Assembly (NCBI GenBank): GCA_037952775.1
Contig: JBANAY010000003.1
Span: 16,864,001-16,928,000 of the forward strand
DNA length: 64,000 nt
Direction: 5' to 3'
From: Clonostachys chloroleuca
Taxonomy: Eukaryota > Ascomycota > Sordariomycetes > Hypocreales > Bionectriaceae
Below are positions 23,101-36,000 of this stretch, in pieces (the first letter of the stretch is position 1; every line of letters starts with the position of its first letter). The position numbers and the translations under genes were made by a program. A model generated the notes under the pieces. That model worked only from the letters and a program-made list of their open reading frames with translations, was not told where the DNA came from and searched no databases.

Positions 23101-24045
23101 CCTCTAGGCGCTCGTCGATTCATAGCCGTCCGTGGATGGCACGCCAAAGACTCCAGGTTCCTCCAAGTACTTATCCCGCCCAGCCATGCTACAAGCGTTC
23201 CAGCCCCAGCGTTGATTGCTAATGCACCTAGCAGAAATCTACGACAACAGCACGCCGATACGTCCATCCACTTTCTGGACTGCCACCGTAAGTACCAAGA
23301 TTGATTTCCCTTATTCGAATCCTAGCCCACCTCCGTACACTACGCCCTATAACCTGTGTGCTACCATACCTCGTTTGTTTACCAATCCACTTTGGTGTGG
23401 GTTATTGGCCATTGCATACAGCATATTATGTACAGCCAAGTCGGTCGGTTGCCATTTTTTGCCCATTTACCCCCACTTGCCTTTTGGAAAGATGGCACAG
23501 GGATTGCTGGAGTAACACGCCATGTGCGCAACTGCGAGGTGCGGCTGGCAACTTCGATCCTGTCTCTTCTGGAACCAAAAATTTCCGGGATGCGAGTTTA
23601 GGTTCATCTGCATCACGGGCTTGGCCGACTACTTCAGAACCCGGCCCAGGTGGCCCCAGGTGCCCCAAACGGCGAGCATGTAGACAAGCTCCCACCTCAG
23701 AGCAGGAGGTCCCTTTTCCCTTCCGTCACCAGTCGCATGAGTCGTCTACTCCACCACATTCCATCAGCCTCTACCTTCTCATAGGACAAGGAAGCATATT
23801 GACGATCTCTCCACTTAGCCTGCTACCCTTATTTAAGTCTCTGGTCTAGACTCGATCAAGATCCGATATAGTCTCAGGACGCCCCCCCCCACAAGAGCTT
23901 CGACATCCACACACCAGCTCGATCCCTTCCAAAGCATCTCATCTCACACTGAAGCCTTCGAGGCTTTCATAGCGTGGGCCGTTGGCAAACCTTCAGTGTC
24001 CCATTGCTTGTTCAGCCGCACAGCACGCCATGTGAGACGAGTAGG
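20119..24045. other. 3.9-kb gene-free stretch between CENP-I and the GNAT gene
   Basis: Apart from the ACGCGT pair near CENP-I, I find no conserved coding sequence. Open frames are short, lack family resemblance and are rich in Pro/Arg/His as expected from chance reading. Base composition is mixed, not AT-rich, so it does not look like RIP-decayed repeat DNA. Pyrimidine-rich DNA and a C9 run (23882-23890) lie just upstream of the GNAT gene. The missing glycosidase domain of that gene is not recognisable here. Confidence 0.55.
20179..20216. promoter_or_regulatory. Paired ACGCGT (MCB) elements upstream of CENP-I
   Basis: ACGCGT at 20179-20184 and 20211-20216, 61 and 93 bp upstream of the ATG at 20118. 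This is the same element and arrangement as upstream of MHF1. Confidence 0.65.
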
Positions 24046-25876
24046 ATGTCAGATATAACATTGTCGACGCGACAGATAAGCTCCCTGGCTTCGTCTACTC
24101 CTTCAGCAAAATTGTTGTGGGACCGCCAGAACTGTGTGCCTTTGGACAGATGCCTATCCAAAGACGACATTATCCTTCTCCTAACCCCGCTTGTTGTTCC
24201 ACCAGAGTCCCAAGTTGATAAGACAAGCGATCCTTTTGAGCCTTTAGGCCGATCCCTAGCCACCAGGCATCCTGCAGTCCGTCACGTTCCCTATACAAAA
24301 CAGGACGGTATTACTGGGGTTCACATTGCATTCATTAAGAAGGCAGACGTTGTTATATTTGTCCTTACCGGATATTCAGACGACGACAAAACACAAACGG
24401 AGCTGGCTGACCTAGTCAACGAAGCCTGTGACTCTCGGCCACTCATCGTCGTAGCATGCTGTGATCTTGACGAGCAAGAGATCCAAAAACACGATTTCCC
24501 AACTATTATTCAGACAAACGGCTTCTCTGCAATCGACATGCGTCGTGTCTCTTCCATTCTGCTCGACGGGGAGAGCGAAAGCGAGGCCTCAGGTCCTGCT
24601 CCCGGCCCTGCCCCGGCTCCGACTCCTATGGCTATTTCGCCTCCTTCTACCCCTACTCCAGGACCTGTCCCAGCTTCTGCTCCGGATCCTTCGACGCCCC
24701 AAGCCCCCCAAGCCCCCGCCGCATTAGCAAGCAGGCCTGCTTGGTCTGTCAAAAGGTGGTCGCCCGGCGATATCCCTGAAATGCATCGTTTATGGCTAGA
24801 GAATGTTCCTGCCAAATTTCATATCGACCGGGAACATTTTGGTTTGTTGATAAATCGCCCAGATTACGCTGTACATCATGTCGTACGAGAACCGAGCCTG
24901 GGTCATTTGGTCGGCTACTGCGCGGCGTATGCAAATGTTAGCGACAGCAAGGGGGAAGAGCTTATTGGGTCCCTAGCAATCATGATTGTTCGACAGGACT
25001 TTCGAGGCTTGGGGATCGGCCAGGTGCTGCACGATACGACTGTCAGCAGTCTCAGCAGAATTCGCGGGGTTCGTCGACTCCAGCTTGGAAGTACGTTCCC
25101 AAGGTTTCTGTACGGCATTCCTACGGGACATCCGAATATCAAGTGGTTAGAGGGAAAGGGCTGGCCATTCGGAACGATCCACAAGGCGGGAGAAGGCCGC
25201 CTCATGGCCGACTGGTTGGTTCAATTTGAGGGCGATCATTCACTGAACCTTGCATCAGCAGGGTTAACCTTCAAGCCATGTGAATTAACAGATGTGCCAT
25301 CGGTATTGGACATGGTTACGAGGGAGACGGAACGAAGACATTACTTCGGGTGGTTCGACCAGTATCTTCGGATCTTGGACCATAATAACATTGGAGACGT
25401 CCTCCTTGGCTTTGAAGGCTCAACTCTTGTGGCCTCTGCCATTACGTATATCCCCAACAGCGGTAACCCTACCGCCACTGAGTTGCCGTGGGCACATGTG
25501 ATAGGAGGACGTGGTGGCCAGGTTGGCGGCATCACTTGCGTCTGCATCAAGGGTACGTTCCCCAACGAGACTATGTTCAAGCTCGCCAACTTTTGGTCGA
25601 CTGATTTACTAACACTCTTGTAGATGATGGTGCCGAAGTAGTCAATCGGCGAGAAACGATCAAGGTCAGGCTGATCACAGCATGCTGCGAGTTCCTCCGA
25701 TCGAAGGGAATGCTCGGCGCACTTGCTGACGGCCTCAAAGCTGAGGAACACGGACTAGAAGCAGTTGGTATGGCTTATTCTCCCTTCCTTCTGAGCAACC
25801 ATCACCGAAATCTAACTTGCTGGAATAAGGTTTTAAGCAATGGGCAGAATATCATGAAGTCTGGAAATACATTTGA
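24046..25876 (+). CDS. GNAT-domain protein derived from a GH3 beta-N-acetylglucosaminidase, GH3 catalytic domain absent
   Basis: Three exons, 24046-25552, 25624-25767 and 25830-25876, giving 565 residues from MSDITLSTRQISSLAS. Residues ~20-185 resemble the C-terminal domain of fungal GH3 N-acetylglucosaminidases: LLWDRQNCVPL, DIILLLTPLV, DPFEPLGRSLA, VRHVPYTKQDGITGVHIAFI. A Pro/Ala-rich linker follows (~190-235). Then comes a GNAT acetyltransferase domain (WSPGDIPEMHRLWLENVPAKF, and VRQDFRGLGIGQVLHD with the acetyl-CoA motif RGLGIG) and a second GNAT-like half ending GFKQWAEYHEVWKYI. In the full-length family this block is preceded by ~350 residues of GH3 TIM barrel with the catalytic Asp; none is present before the ATG. 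The locus is therefore 5'-truncated or has become a stand-alone acetyltransferase. The intact frame and clean splice sites favour a functional gene. Confidence 0.78.
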
Positions 25877-26793
25877 ACGAGAGGAATATCCGTCTTGCCC
25901 GAAACTCTCAAAGATATATTATACGTTTGACCTTCACTACTTTGACATCAGCTCCGACTCCTGCTTTGACTATGGGAGACCTGGATCTAACATCCCCCAT
26001 GTCAAGGCGGGGAAGGGTTCGTTCCTGTCATCTAGTTATTCGCTCTTCTTGAAAGGTGAATTGTTAGCAATTTCTCTCGTTGAAAACATCGGGCAAGCTG
26101 CGACATCGTCCCGGCTCCGTCTGATGAGTGTGCTCTTTTCTTCAGAATACTATCTCTTAGGTCGTACAAGTCAAAATCAAATTGTCGTCGCCCGCGTGTG
26201 AACATGAATTAATTCAGTGGATACATCCCGAGAGTAAGATTTTCCACGATCACCAACGTCAAACTTGTATCAAATACAAATACCCGCCGGGTTTCCGAAC
26301 GGCAACATTTAATCACGGAGAATCTTGCCACAACGCTATTGATATTTTATTCATGCTGGGATGAATAGCCCATTGGGGGCAACTACTCTTCACTCTTTTT
26401 TGCAAAAACAATGAAATCAAAGGAGCCCCCCAAAACAAATTACTTGAACGATTGAACAACAACAAAAGGCTGAAAGGTTTGTTTTTGAAATGTAAAACCA
26501 AGGAAGAATACCACACAAACGTCGCTGAGGTCAAAATCCGGTTTCAAAAGAAAACAAAAACAAGTAACTTATGCTAGTGGGATATATATATATATATGCA
26601 TCTAATAACAAACGGGCGCCATTTTTGTTTTTCAATAAGATATTGAACAGAGAACAAAAGGGGGAGCGGGGAAGGGGGATAAAAAATCACTTTTAATGTC
26701 GTATGTCGTACAGTATTCATCTCGTCATCTCCCATGAGTGGTGCAAAGGAGAATCAAAACAAGAGTTCCCAAGATCTTGGCGCTGGGTGAGAC
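25877..26793. other. Convergent intergenic region (GNAT gene / TSC2)
   Basis: Presumed 3' UTRs, A-rich from 26400 to 26700, with an (AT)8 microsatellite at 26582-26597. No gene seen. Confidence 0.6.
26582..26597. repeat. (AT)8 microsatellite
   Basis: Sixteen bases of alternating A and T in the 3' flank of TSC2. Confidence 0.9.
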
Positions 26794-29700
26794 TTAGGCC
26801 CATTGGGAGAAGTCCACAGAGTCGGCCGCTGAGTCTGATGGGAGGTTGCCGTTGAGTCCGATCTCGGTGTCGGACGTTCCGCCTGACACGGTTGATGACC
26901 GGTGCGACGCCTGTTCGCTTGAACTTGTGAAGAATGTTGCTACGCTCGTGCGCCGTAGGCCGAAGCTCTCTCTGACTCCGCTGTTGGGGCGGGATGACTC
27001 GGAGGGCGGCTGGAATGGCTGCGAGAACTGCGGCATCTGTTGCCCTGGCGAGGCGATGCTCACAGACGACAAGGACGGTGGTGGTGAGGGTGACGGGCGT
27101 TGTTGTGGGGGTGTTGGGCCAAATGAAGCGGCTGATGACTTTGGTCCGTACTTTTACGGAGACGCCTGATCTCACGAAGACGGTTCCTCCAGGCACTGAC
27201 GTGCTCTCCACCATTACGGCTCTGCCAGACCATGGAGAAGACAGATGCGTTGAGCGCCACCAGCCGGATGAATCCTGGCAGCGCCTTGAGCGAGATCATC
27301 TTCGTCTCAGATGCAGGGGATATCTCGGGGAAGCCGGGTCTGCTCATCACTTGGACTCTATAGAACGGCTGGTCCCGGGATTGTTCGTCCTTAGCCTCAC
27401 GGGAGGCGATGAAGGACGCCCGAGAGGCAGGTGTGATGACAATGTAGACGTAGTTGAACTGACTTGGAAAGGTATCGAATTTGAAAGGGAGTCCAGAGTC
27501 ATTGAAGACAATGTTGACGAAATCATTGCCAATATGCCGTTTCTTATTCGCAAGTTGGGGATATCGCTCCAAGTCGGTTGGCATCTGAGTTGTGACGTGA
27601 AAGATAATTTCCGTCACCCTGTCTCGCCAGCAAAACGTGTACTGACCATCCAGGTCAAATTCTCTATCCAAGCCTTGCGTGTTGAAGGTAGCTCCCTTGA
27701 GCTTGGTCAATGTACCAAGGTTGTTCAGGAACTCAACATAGTCACTGCTTCCAGAAACATTTGCTAGAATGTCAAGCTCCTGCGTCTGCCCTTCGCCGAT
27801 GTAGATGACGCCAACTTTGTGCCCATCGGTCGTCGGGTTGAGGTCGAACATCCGTATTGCCCGTTCGATGGTATCATCTTCTGGTAGCGGTATAGGCCGG
27901 GTTGAGTCACATGATTGAGGTGCTGAAGACATCAGCTGAATGAGAAGATGACTTGGCATGACCGTATTCTGAGATGGCTGACCACCTCTGCTCACATCAA
28001 CATGATTGGGTGTTTGATGTAAGGGGGTGGTCTGAATACTTCTCGCACACTATACACCGAGGTCCCTGACGGTTGCCTTTTCGTGACCTGTGCCCAGCCG
28101 GTGTTAAGGCTCTGTTTGACAGTTACGATACTGTTGCCAACGACCCAGTTCCTTGTAGCCATTTTGCCAAAACGCTGTTCACTAAATTCAGGGTCTTCGG
28201 CCGACTCCTCGATGTCTGCGTAAGCAACTCTCTGCATAAAATCCAATGTCGTAAGAGCTTGTTCTTCGGACGTAGTCCCAGAACCATCAACCTCCGTGAA
28301 GAGTTTCTTTGTTATTGTAGGCACGTGTTTGGGACGGTCCTGCAATTTGAGCGCAAGAAACCAGAACAAAATGACATGGTATCCAAGCGCATTAACGTAC
28401 TGGGGAAGATCGTCGGAAGCGCTGGGGTGTGTCAAGTCCACGCTGCCAGAGCGAGTAGACACTGGCGTTACAGGCTCACTCACGAGCGGGTTCCGGCTTG
28501 CCTGCTGCCTCTTGTCCCTTGCATAGTCAAGATATCTGAAGCACATGCCAAAAATCGTTCGATATTCGTCTTCCCTGAAATTGACATACACATCATGGAG
28601 TCGACTCAGGCAGGCCAGGAACTCCAAGATATGAATAGCAAGGTTGGATTGCGTGATGATTGTGCTCATTTGATTCAGCATTTGGCCCAGAGACTTGCTC
28701 ACAGATAATGGTAATTCATGGCAGCAGATCGAAAGCGCATGTATGCAGCATTGAGCCGTCCTTTCCCATGCTGTGATACCATGGACATACGTCTTCACGA
28801 TTTCATCTTCTTCTCCTTTTAAGAAATGATCATGATAACTGAGAATCATCGTCAGACTGTGGAAGAGGCAGATAGCAACATCGGCGCGACGTAAGCCCGA
28901 TGCATTTGGGGGCTCTTGAAAGCTGTTTGAACGTATTTGCTCGCATATCAACTTCCGTAGCTCTCGGATCTGTGGGAGGGCATTCTTGAAGATGGCATGG
29001 TTGCTCAGCTGCGATGGGAGGTGTACCAACACAAAGCAATAAACCTCCCAATCGTCACCTTTGAGGATACTCAAAACAGTTTCGAGCCAAAAGGGCATGT
29101 CCAGCACACATGACATATGGTCGTCCACCTCCCTTTCAATACCTTCCTTAGATATACGTGATAATAAAACTGGACTTGTCTGATTTGGAGTCGTGGACGG
29201 AATGGCGTCGGGATCTGGGAGCCTCCACATTTGCTTGTAAGATGCCACGGATGGTTTAGAACCACTAGGGGTTCTCACGGGCAGGCCACGATCGTAAGCT
29301 TGGGTCTGTCCAAGAGAAAGCCCACGGGCTGGACGAGACAGGCCTCCATGATCACTTCGAGTGGTCCTTAACGAATGGAAAGCCTCCTCACGTTGTCTTC
29401 GGGCCAAGGACTCCTCGGTGCGGCATATTCCGGCAGCAAGAAAGTTGGTTTCCAGCACTTTTGTAACAAAAACTCGGCTGGCCCAGTCGGCACGCAATCG
29501 GAAAAGCAACTTCATCGCTGCTAGGCGCGCATCCACCTCACAGTAGGTTGATTTAACAATATGTACAAGCGTGGTGTAGAGCTTCACACTCTTTGCACAG
29601 CTTGAGTTCATCACATTGGTAAACATTTTCACGTAGCCCTTAATGACCACATTAGACAATGATTCACCGGTTGTAGGTACGGGCGCATCTCCCGCCAATG

Positions 29701-31594
29701 AAGCCAAGGCGCTTGGTGTCATTGGCGATGTCACTCGATCGTTGATGGCAATTTCCTTGACGGTCCCAACTATGAATTCGAAGAGCTGCATATCGCAGGA
29801 GGTGACAACCGGAACCATGAGATCCATGACAGCATCAAGTACCGCGGCATCCTGCTCTTCGGTTATGTTTCGAAGAATACTCTTGGCAAGGGCAGGAACA
29901 AAGTTTTGCTCGGAATCATCTGCCAGAAGGTCCATGATCTCGTACGAGTCCTTAATAATGCGGAGGGCATGGAGTCGGGTCTGGGTTGACCGTTTGCGGT
30001 TGCTGAAAAACTCATCAGAAACAATAGCCAAATTTTTCTCCCACCGAAGATCTGATGGCGAACAACATCTCAGCTCTTGGAAGTAATTCAGAAGCGCGCC
30101 TGCGGTGGTGTCGCTGAGAAGCCAGGGCACGCTGACAAAGAACTTGATTATAGTTTGACGTGGGACGAAATCGGTGTGTTTTTGGCCAAGGATCAAATCA
30201 AGCCGAGCAAGGAGAGTTTGAAGCTCTTGAACAAGATCCTCAGTCCGCTCCTCCAAGGGATGATCCGGATCGCTTCCCAATTTCTTGGCGCATTCAGCTG
30301 CCACCTCCAGTACCACGGACCAATCTTCTTCGACTATCAGCTTGTGCAAATTACCCTTAGAATCGCTGAACAAGGCGTTGATGACTTGAAGGACAGCCGC
30401 ACAAACTCTAGGGGCAGGACCAGATCTCACCACAGTCGACAAGCCATCTGCCAGAAGAGCATATGGGACAGCTGGATACCCCTTCTCTGTAGTTTTGGAA
30501 AGCAGCTTCTGAAGAACGGAAAGGGATCCCCTGACTTCTCTTGTTGTATCCTTATCCTTGGCTCCCTCTGTAGAGATGCCACGCAACGCATCAAGTAAGA
30601 TGCGTACGGTAGCCTGACCATTGTGGGATTTGCACAGATTAGCAATAGTGTGCCAAGATGTCTTCTGCAGATTCGGTACTATGCAGTGGATTGAACTCAG
30701 AACTTGAACGCAGCCTTTTAACTTGTCGTTAGGGATGGATCCAAAAGTGACCAATGCATCAAACACAGAAATGCACGACCGCAAGTCTTCCTCAACACTT
30801 GTACTCATGCAAATGTTCAGTAGCTTGTCAACAAGCCCAGAAACGGCTGTGTCGTCGGCGATCTTAGAGCTGAACTTGATGACGTCGATGAAGAAGACAA
30901 AGAGCTGAGAAAAGTTCTTTTCTTCGCCGGTGGCGACAGCCTTATTCCTAGCGGATCGACTCGAGCCCCTGTTCGCGGAGGAGGCATTCTTTCGAGCGGT
31001 GCGCACCGCTGTGTAGGCCTCTCCAAGCCATCGAGTGAGAAGAGGCAGGAGGTCGTAGTCAAACCCGACAAGAAGACGCCCATGGCGGGTCAAATCAACC
31101 ATTGCCGCAAGCTGGAGATGGAAGTCCTCGGGGTTGGCAGGCGCGGCCAGTGTCTGGAAATATTCTCTTCGCTCGAGATCCGTGGACGAGGTGTGCTTCA
31201 CACATTCGGTCAGAAGTTCCCAGCCGGCGGTTCTTGCAACGGGTGCCCTCGACGCTTCAATGAGATCCTTTGCGGCGTACCAGATATCGATGACGGGGTT
31301 GAGGGGTTGTTCGGGAACGGCGTACTTGAGAGTATTGGCGGCCGAGATGCGCTCGCTGAGTGATCCATTCTTCAGGAGCTCAAACGAGTCCATGGTGTTG
31401 GGGGAAAGCCTGGATGAGGTGGTGGGCGTGGCATTGACAATATCGGCAACTGGGAGAGCGACGGAGGATGACGAGGACGACAGCGTGAGCGATTTGGCCG
31501 ACCGGGAGGCTGTCAGGCCGCGGAAAACATTGGCAAGACCGCCAGGGCGGGACGAGTCCGGCGTGGGTTGCTCATCGCCAGTCGGGGGGGACAT
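26794..31594 (-). CDS. TSC2: Tuberin (TSC2) Rheb-GAP, two apparent frameshifts
   Basis: One long coding stretch on the minus strand from MSPPTGDEQPTPDSS (31594), without coding introns, giving ~1600 residues if two homopolymers each gain one base. The N-terminal two thirds are HEAT-like helical repeats of the tuberin family (WELLTECVKHTSS, LLPLLTRWLGEAYTA, CVLDMPFWLETVLSILKGDDWEVY). The C-terminal Rap/Rheb-GAP domain holds HKVGVIYIGEGQTQE, EFLNNLGT, YTFCWRDRVTEIIFHVTTQM and HIGNDFVNIVFNDSG, which carries the catalytic Asn thumb. Tuberin turns off Rheb and so TORC1. Frame breaks lie at five C on the coding strand (plus 28023-28027) and at four A (plus 27152-27155), the second inside RNRLREIRRLR / KYGPKSSAAS. 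A 67-nt intron at 31600-31666 appears to sit in the 5' UTR. Confidence 0.9.
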
Positions 31595-33053
31595 GTGCTC
31601 TGGGCATGATGTTAGCAAACTGGAGGGGCAGCGTGCCGGCCCTGGCTTCTCTCTTATGCGACGTACCAGTGGGGAAGGCTGGACCGTTGGAGCATCAAGG
31701 TGTACGGGCTCGCAGGAAAATATTAAAGGATGCAGTTGGAGGGTAGCCATGAACAGAGAGCGACAGCAGAGGGAATGCGCGCAGCGTAAATGTCGATCTC
31801 TTTGGCTTCGTTGGAGGTGGGAGGGGAGCCTTGTCGGAATCCCAGGACTAGGAGCTTGTGGGGAGACCCTGCTTTGAGCAAGGCCAAGGACTAGAAACGT
31901 TTGGAGAGGCCGTGAGAAACTTGGCGCAGCTCGGTAGGGCTGCGCTGGGTTGGTATCAGGCTGGCTTAATCATCGCATGCGGGAATAGAATGGTGGTGAT
32001 CTGGTGGCCGATCAACGTGGTTTGTGAGGATACAAGTAGTTCATGGATGGAAGGTGACTGCTCTGCTGTTTCTGCCGATCCGGGCACTGAGGTGGTGAGA
32101 TCTACCCACTTAGCGGGCTAGTTCCCAGCTCCAGGCCCATAGTCAGTAGCCAGGGCCCACTTTTTGGCGCAGGGAAGAAAAAAAAATCACATCAGCCAAC
32201 CACCATCACCATCGCGGGCGAACTGCCTCCTGTCAGACATCCATAGAATACAAACTATCTATATATTTGCATGCTAGAGCTTCCTACCTTGGGTATGTGC
32301 TTTGCCTGCTGTCTGGGCTGCCAAAGCTGATTTTGCAAAGCCCTATCATAAAGACCAAGACTTTACCTCAAATCTAACTTTTTTTCTTCTCCCTTTCCTA
32401 TTCCATCTCAGACCAGGGGTGTAAAACAGTTGCTATTCCGGCGCTCAGGGATCGGGCAATGCACCCTGACAATGCCATATCATACTAGCATAAGTGACAA
32501 ACATGAATGCGATTATTGGGCATTCGTAGGTTTGTGCTTTGCATCTAGCATTGACGATGAAACCAAGCTAGATTGGAATGTCCGTAAAGATTGACATAAA
32601 TAATCCCACCACTATACCCAGATGCCATGGGCAAATTGTCATATCTTTACGCGCACCAGAAAACCAAGCCAAATTACCACACCGGCTACACAAAACACGG
32701 GCCAAGTATACATCCGGACCAAACATGACGCTTCCCCGCCGTTCCGGGATGCAAACCAGCAGAAATGTCCACCAACTGTTGGGAGGTCCAGGGTAGCCGA
32801 GATGGAAGCTCAGCTTTGGCCCAACCTGAGCTTGAGGTGCGGGGCAAGCAATTCGCACCTCCCTCTCACCCTGTAGCTTTTAGCTCAGTAGGTTACCGTA
32901 GCAGAGGACCCAGTAGAATAGGCCCATTGTCAACAAAGGCTCTCGCCAAAAGATTCGGTTACCACCACCACTTCTCCTTCAAGTTTATTCCTCTCCTCGT
33001 CACAACCTCTCCTTTCTCCCCCACACCGACCCTCTCGAGACCGCAATTCCATC
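31595..33053. other. Divergent intergenic region TSC2 / CSE1
   Basis: 1.46 kb between opposite start codons. It contains the TSC2 5'-UTR intron and an A-tract near 32176. No additional gene seen. Confidence 0.6.
31600..31666 (-). other. Probable 5'-UTR intron of TSC2
   Basis: GTACGT donor, GCTAAC branch site and CCCAG acceptor, 67 nt, ending five bases before the TSC2 ATG. An upstream ATG at 31750 is in frame with TSC2 only if this intron is retained, adding 52 residues. When spliced, the upstream frame becomes a short overlapping uORF. Confidence 0.6.
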
Positions 33054-36000
33054 ATGGCGGCTGACATTGGTCATATCTCCCAGTTGCTTAATGCAACGCT
33101 CGATCCAGCTCAACACAGAAAAGGTTTCATGCCATCCTCCCCGCTAATCAATGTTGTCTTGATTCCGCAGACAGCCAGCTAACTAGCCGCGACAGCTGAA
33201 TCGTCCTTGAAGCAAGAAGCGACCAAACCACAATACTCGCTGACTCTGCTCAACATCGTCAACTCCACTAGTCTTCCGCCCAACACTCGTCTCGCGGCAG
33301 CTCTTGCGTTCAAGAATTTTATCCGTACAAACTATGTGGTATGCTTGGCTCACGGACCAGAGAGGTAGCGATACCCATATTGTTCTTCGCTAACCGCTCT
33401 GCCACACAGGACGAGGAGGGAAACTACAAGCTTCCACAGGACGAAGTAAACACAATTAAAGAGCAGCTCATCGGGCTTATGATTAGTTCTCCACCCAATG
33501 TCCAGACACAATTAGGCGAAGCTATCAGCGTGATTGCCGATTCGGATTTCTGGCGAAGATGGGACACACTCACTCAGGTAGGCACCAAATAGTACCGCCA
33601 AAGCCATAACCCCCGATCTGGCTTACATCTAGTGTTTGCAGCAACTCGTTAGCCGATTTTCTACGACCGATCCCAAGGTGAACATCGGTGTTCTCGAAGT
33701 TGCACACTCCATTTTCGCCAGGTGGAAGCCGCTTTTCCGCACAGACGAACTGTATATGGAAATCAACCACGTTATCGAGACATTCGGACAACCCTTCGTC
33801 CAGCTGCTCGTCGTATGTACCCGGAGTCATCCTCTGTTAAACCAACATCCGACACTAACAGATTTTCTTTTGTCTTAGGCCACTGACGGAAAGATCACCG
33901 AAAATGCTGACAAGAAGGATGAGCTGAAAGGTTGGTTTGAGACACTCGACCTCCAGATCAAGATTATCTACGACATGTCCTGTCATGATCTGCCTCCCAT
34001 TTTCGACGAGAACCTTGCCAGCATATCCGAGCTGCTCCACAAGTATTTGACATACGCGAGCCCCTTACTGGAGACTGACGACGAAACGGAAACAAGCATT
34101 GTTGATACAACCAAGGCTGATATCTGCGAGCTTCTCGAGCTCCTCACCATCAAATTCGACGAAGATTTCTCCAAGTATTGCCAGCCTTTTATCACAAATG
34201 TCTGGAATCTGCTATCTGCAATTGGGCCGGAGACCAAATACGACGGACTTGTGAGCAAGGCTCTGCACTTCTTGACTGCCGTGGCCTCTACAAAGGAGCA
34301 TGCCGGCCTTTTCAACGATGAGGCTGTTTTGACGCAGATTGTGGAGAAGGTCATCTTGCCTAATGTGGCATTGCGAGAATCCGATGTGGAGATGTTCGAA
34401 GATGAGCCCATCGAATTTATTCGCCGGGACTTGGAGGGTTCTGATACAGACTCGAGGCGGAGGTCTGCTACAGATTTTCTCCGAAAGCTCCAGGAGAAAT
34501 TCGAAGGCCCTGTCACAGGTGTTGTATCAAAATACATCAGCCACTACCTGTCCCAGGGCAAGACTGATTGGAAAGCCAAGGACACTGCCGTCTACCTTTT
34601 CCTGTCCATTGCAGCCAAGGGTGCTGTGACGGCCGCTCAAGGTGTCAAGACGGTGAATCCTCTTGTAAACGTTGTCGACTTTTTCGAACAGCATATCGCC
34701 TCTGATTTGGTGGCCAGTGATGGAGTCCACCCGATTTCCAAGGTTGACGGTATCAAATTCCTCTATACCTTCCGCAGCCAACTGTCTAAAGAGCAGTGGA
34801 AACAGGCTCTTGGGCCTCTGATTCAGAACCTCAATTCGGACAATTACGTTGTGTATAGCTACGCTGCTATTGCCGTAGAACGTGTCCTCTTCCTCACAGA
34901 TGACTCGGGAAATTCCGTCTTCCCTCGAGATGACATTGAGCCTTTCGCTAAGGATCTTCTCGCTCACCTGTTCAAATTGATCGAGAAGGATACAAGTCCG
35001 GCTAAGCTCCAGGAGAACGAATTCTTGATGCGTTGCGTGATGAGAATCTTAATCGTCATCAAGGACGGTGCCACTGCCCAGCTCGATACTGTTTTAACCC
35101 ATCTCATCCTGATCACAAACGTTATGAAGGCCAATCCTAGCAACCCCAGATTTTATTACTACCACTTTGAAGCTATTGGAGCTCTTGTTCGGTATTGCTC
35201 ATCCACGAGCGCAGCCCTTTTCAACCAGAAATTATGGGAGCCATTCCACCAAATTCTCATTGAGGACGTCACAGGTAAGCATCGGCATTCCATACAGGTT
35301 AAGAAGTTGACTTCTAACATACTTGCGAATAGAATTTATGCAATACATCTTCCAGATTCTTGCACAGCTGCTCGAATCCAGCCCCCCCGAGACTATTTCT
35401 GACAACTACAAGTCATTATTGGCTCCGCTCCTGAACCCATCATTATGGGAGACTAGAGGCAACGTTCCAGCCTGCACCCGATTATTGTCCGCCCTGATTC
35501 CTAGGATCGAGAAGACAATTGTCGCAGAAAACCAATTGGAGCCCATCCTTGGCATCTTCCAGAAACTCCTTAGTGGGAAGAAGTCTGAGCTGTACGCCTT
35601 CGACATCCTAGACGCCATTGTCAAATCCATCGAACCGTGAGGTCCCCGAAACCCCGTCTCGATTTACTCGATGCTAACGATTGCTATAGAGGCGTGATGG
35701 AAAAATACTTCGGCACCATCCTCCAATTAACCTACACGAAGCTGCAAGGAAACGTGGCCGATTCGTTGAAACTTAGGTTCGCCCGGTTCTTCCATCTCGT
35801 CGCAGCGAGGCTCGAGGCTGGTTATGGCGCAGACTACTTCATTAAGCAGTCAAACCAGGTCGATGAGAGGGCATTCGCACAAGTGTACCCCCCATTCGTG
35901 TTAAGCGAGACGGAGAAGCTGGCGCGGCCTGTCGACCGCAAGGTCGCTGTTGTATCCCTCACTAAGACTCTTTGTGACTCCCAGGTCTTCGCAGAGAAAT

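Noticed and set aside
23325..23345. TTCGAATCC, checked as a tRNA B box (also near 50165)
   Set aside because: The flanking five bases do not pair as a T-arm, and no matching A box or acceptor stem is present.
27972..28015. A 44-nt intron (GTGAGC donor) joining the two TSC2 frames near 28.0 kb
   Set aside because: Too short for this genome, with a poor acceptor. It would also delete PSH-LIQL-type residues that look conserved, so the C5 run error is preferred.
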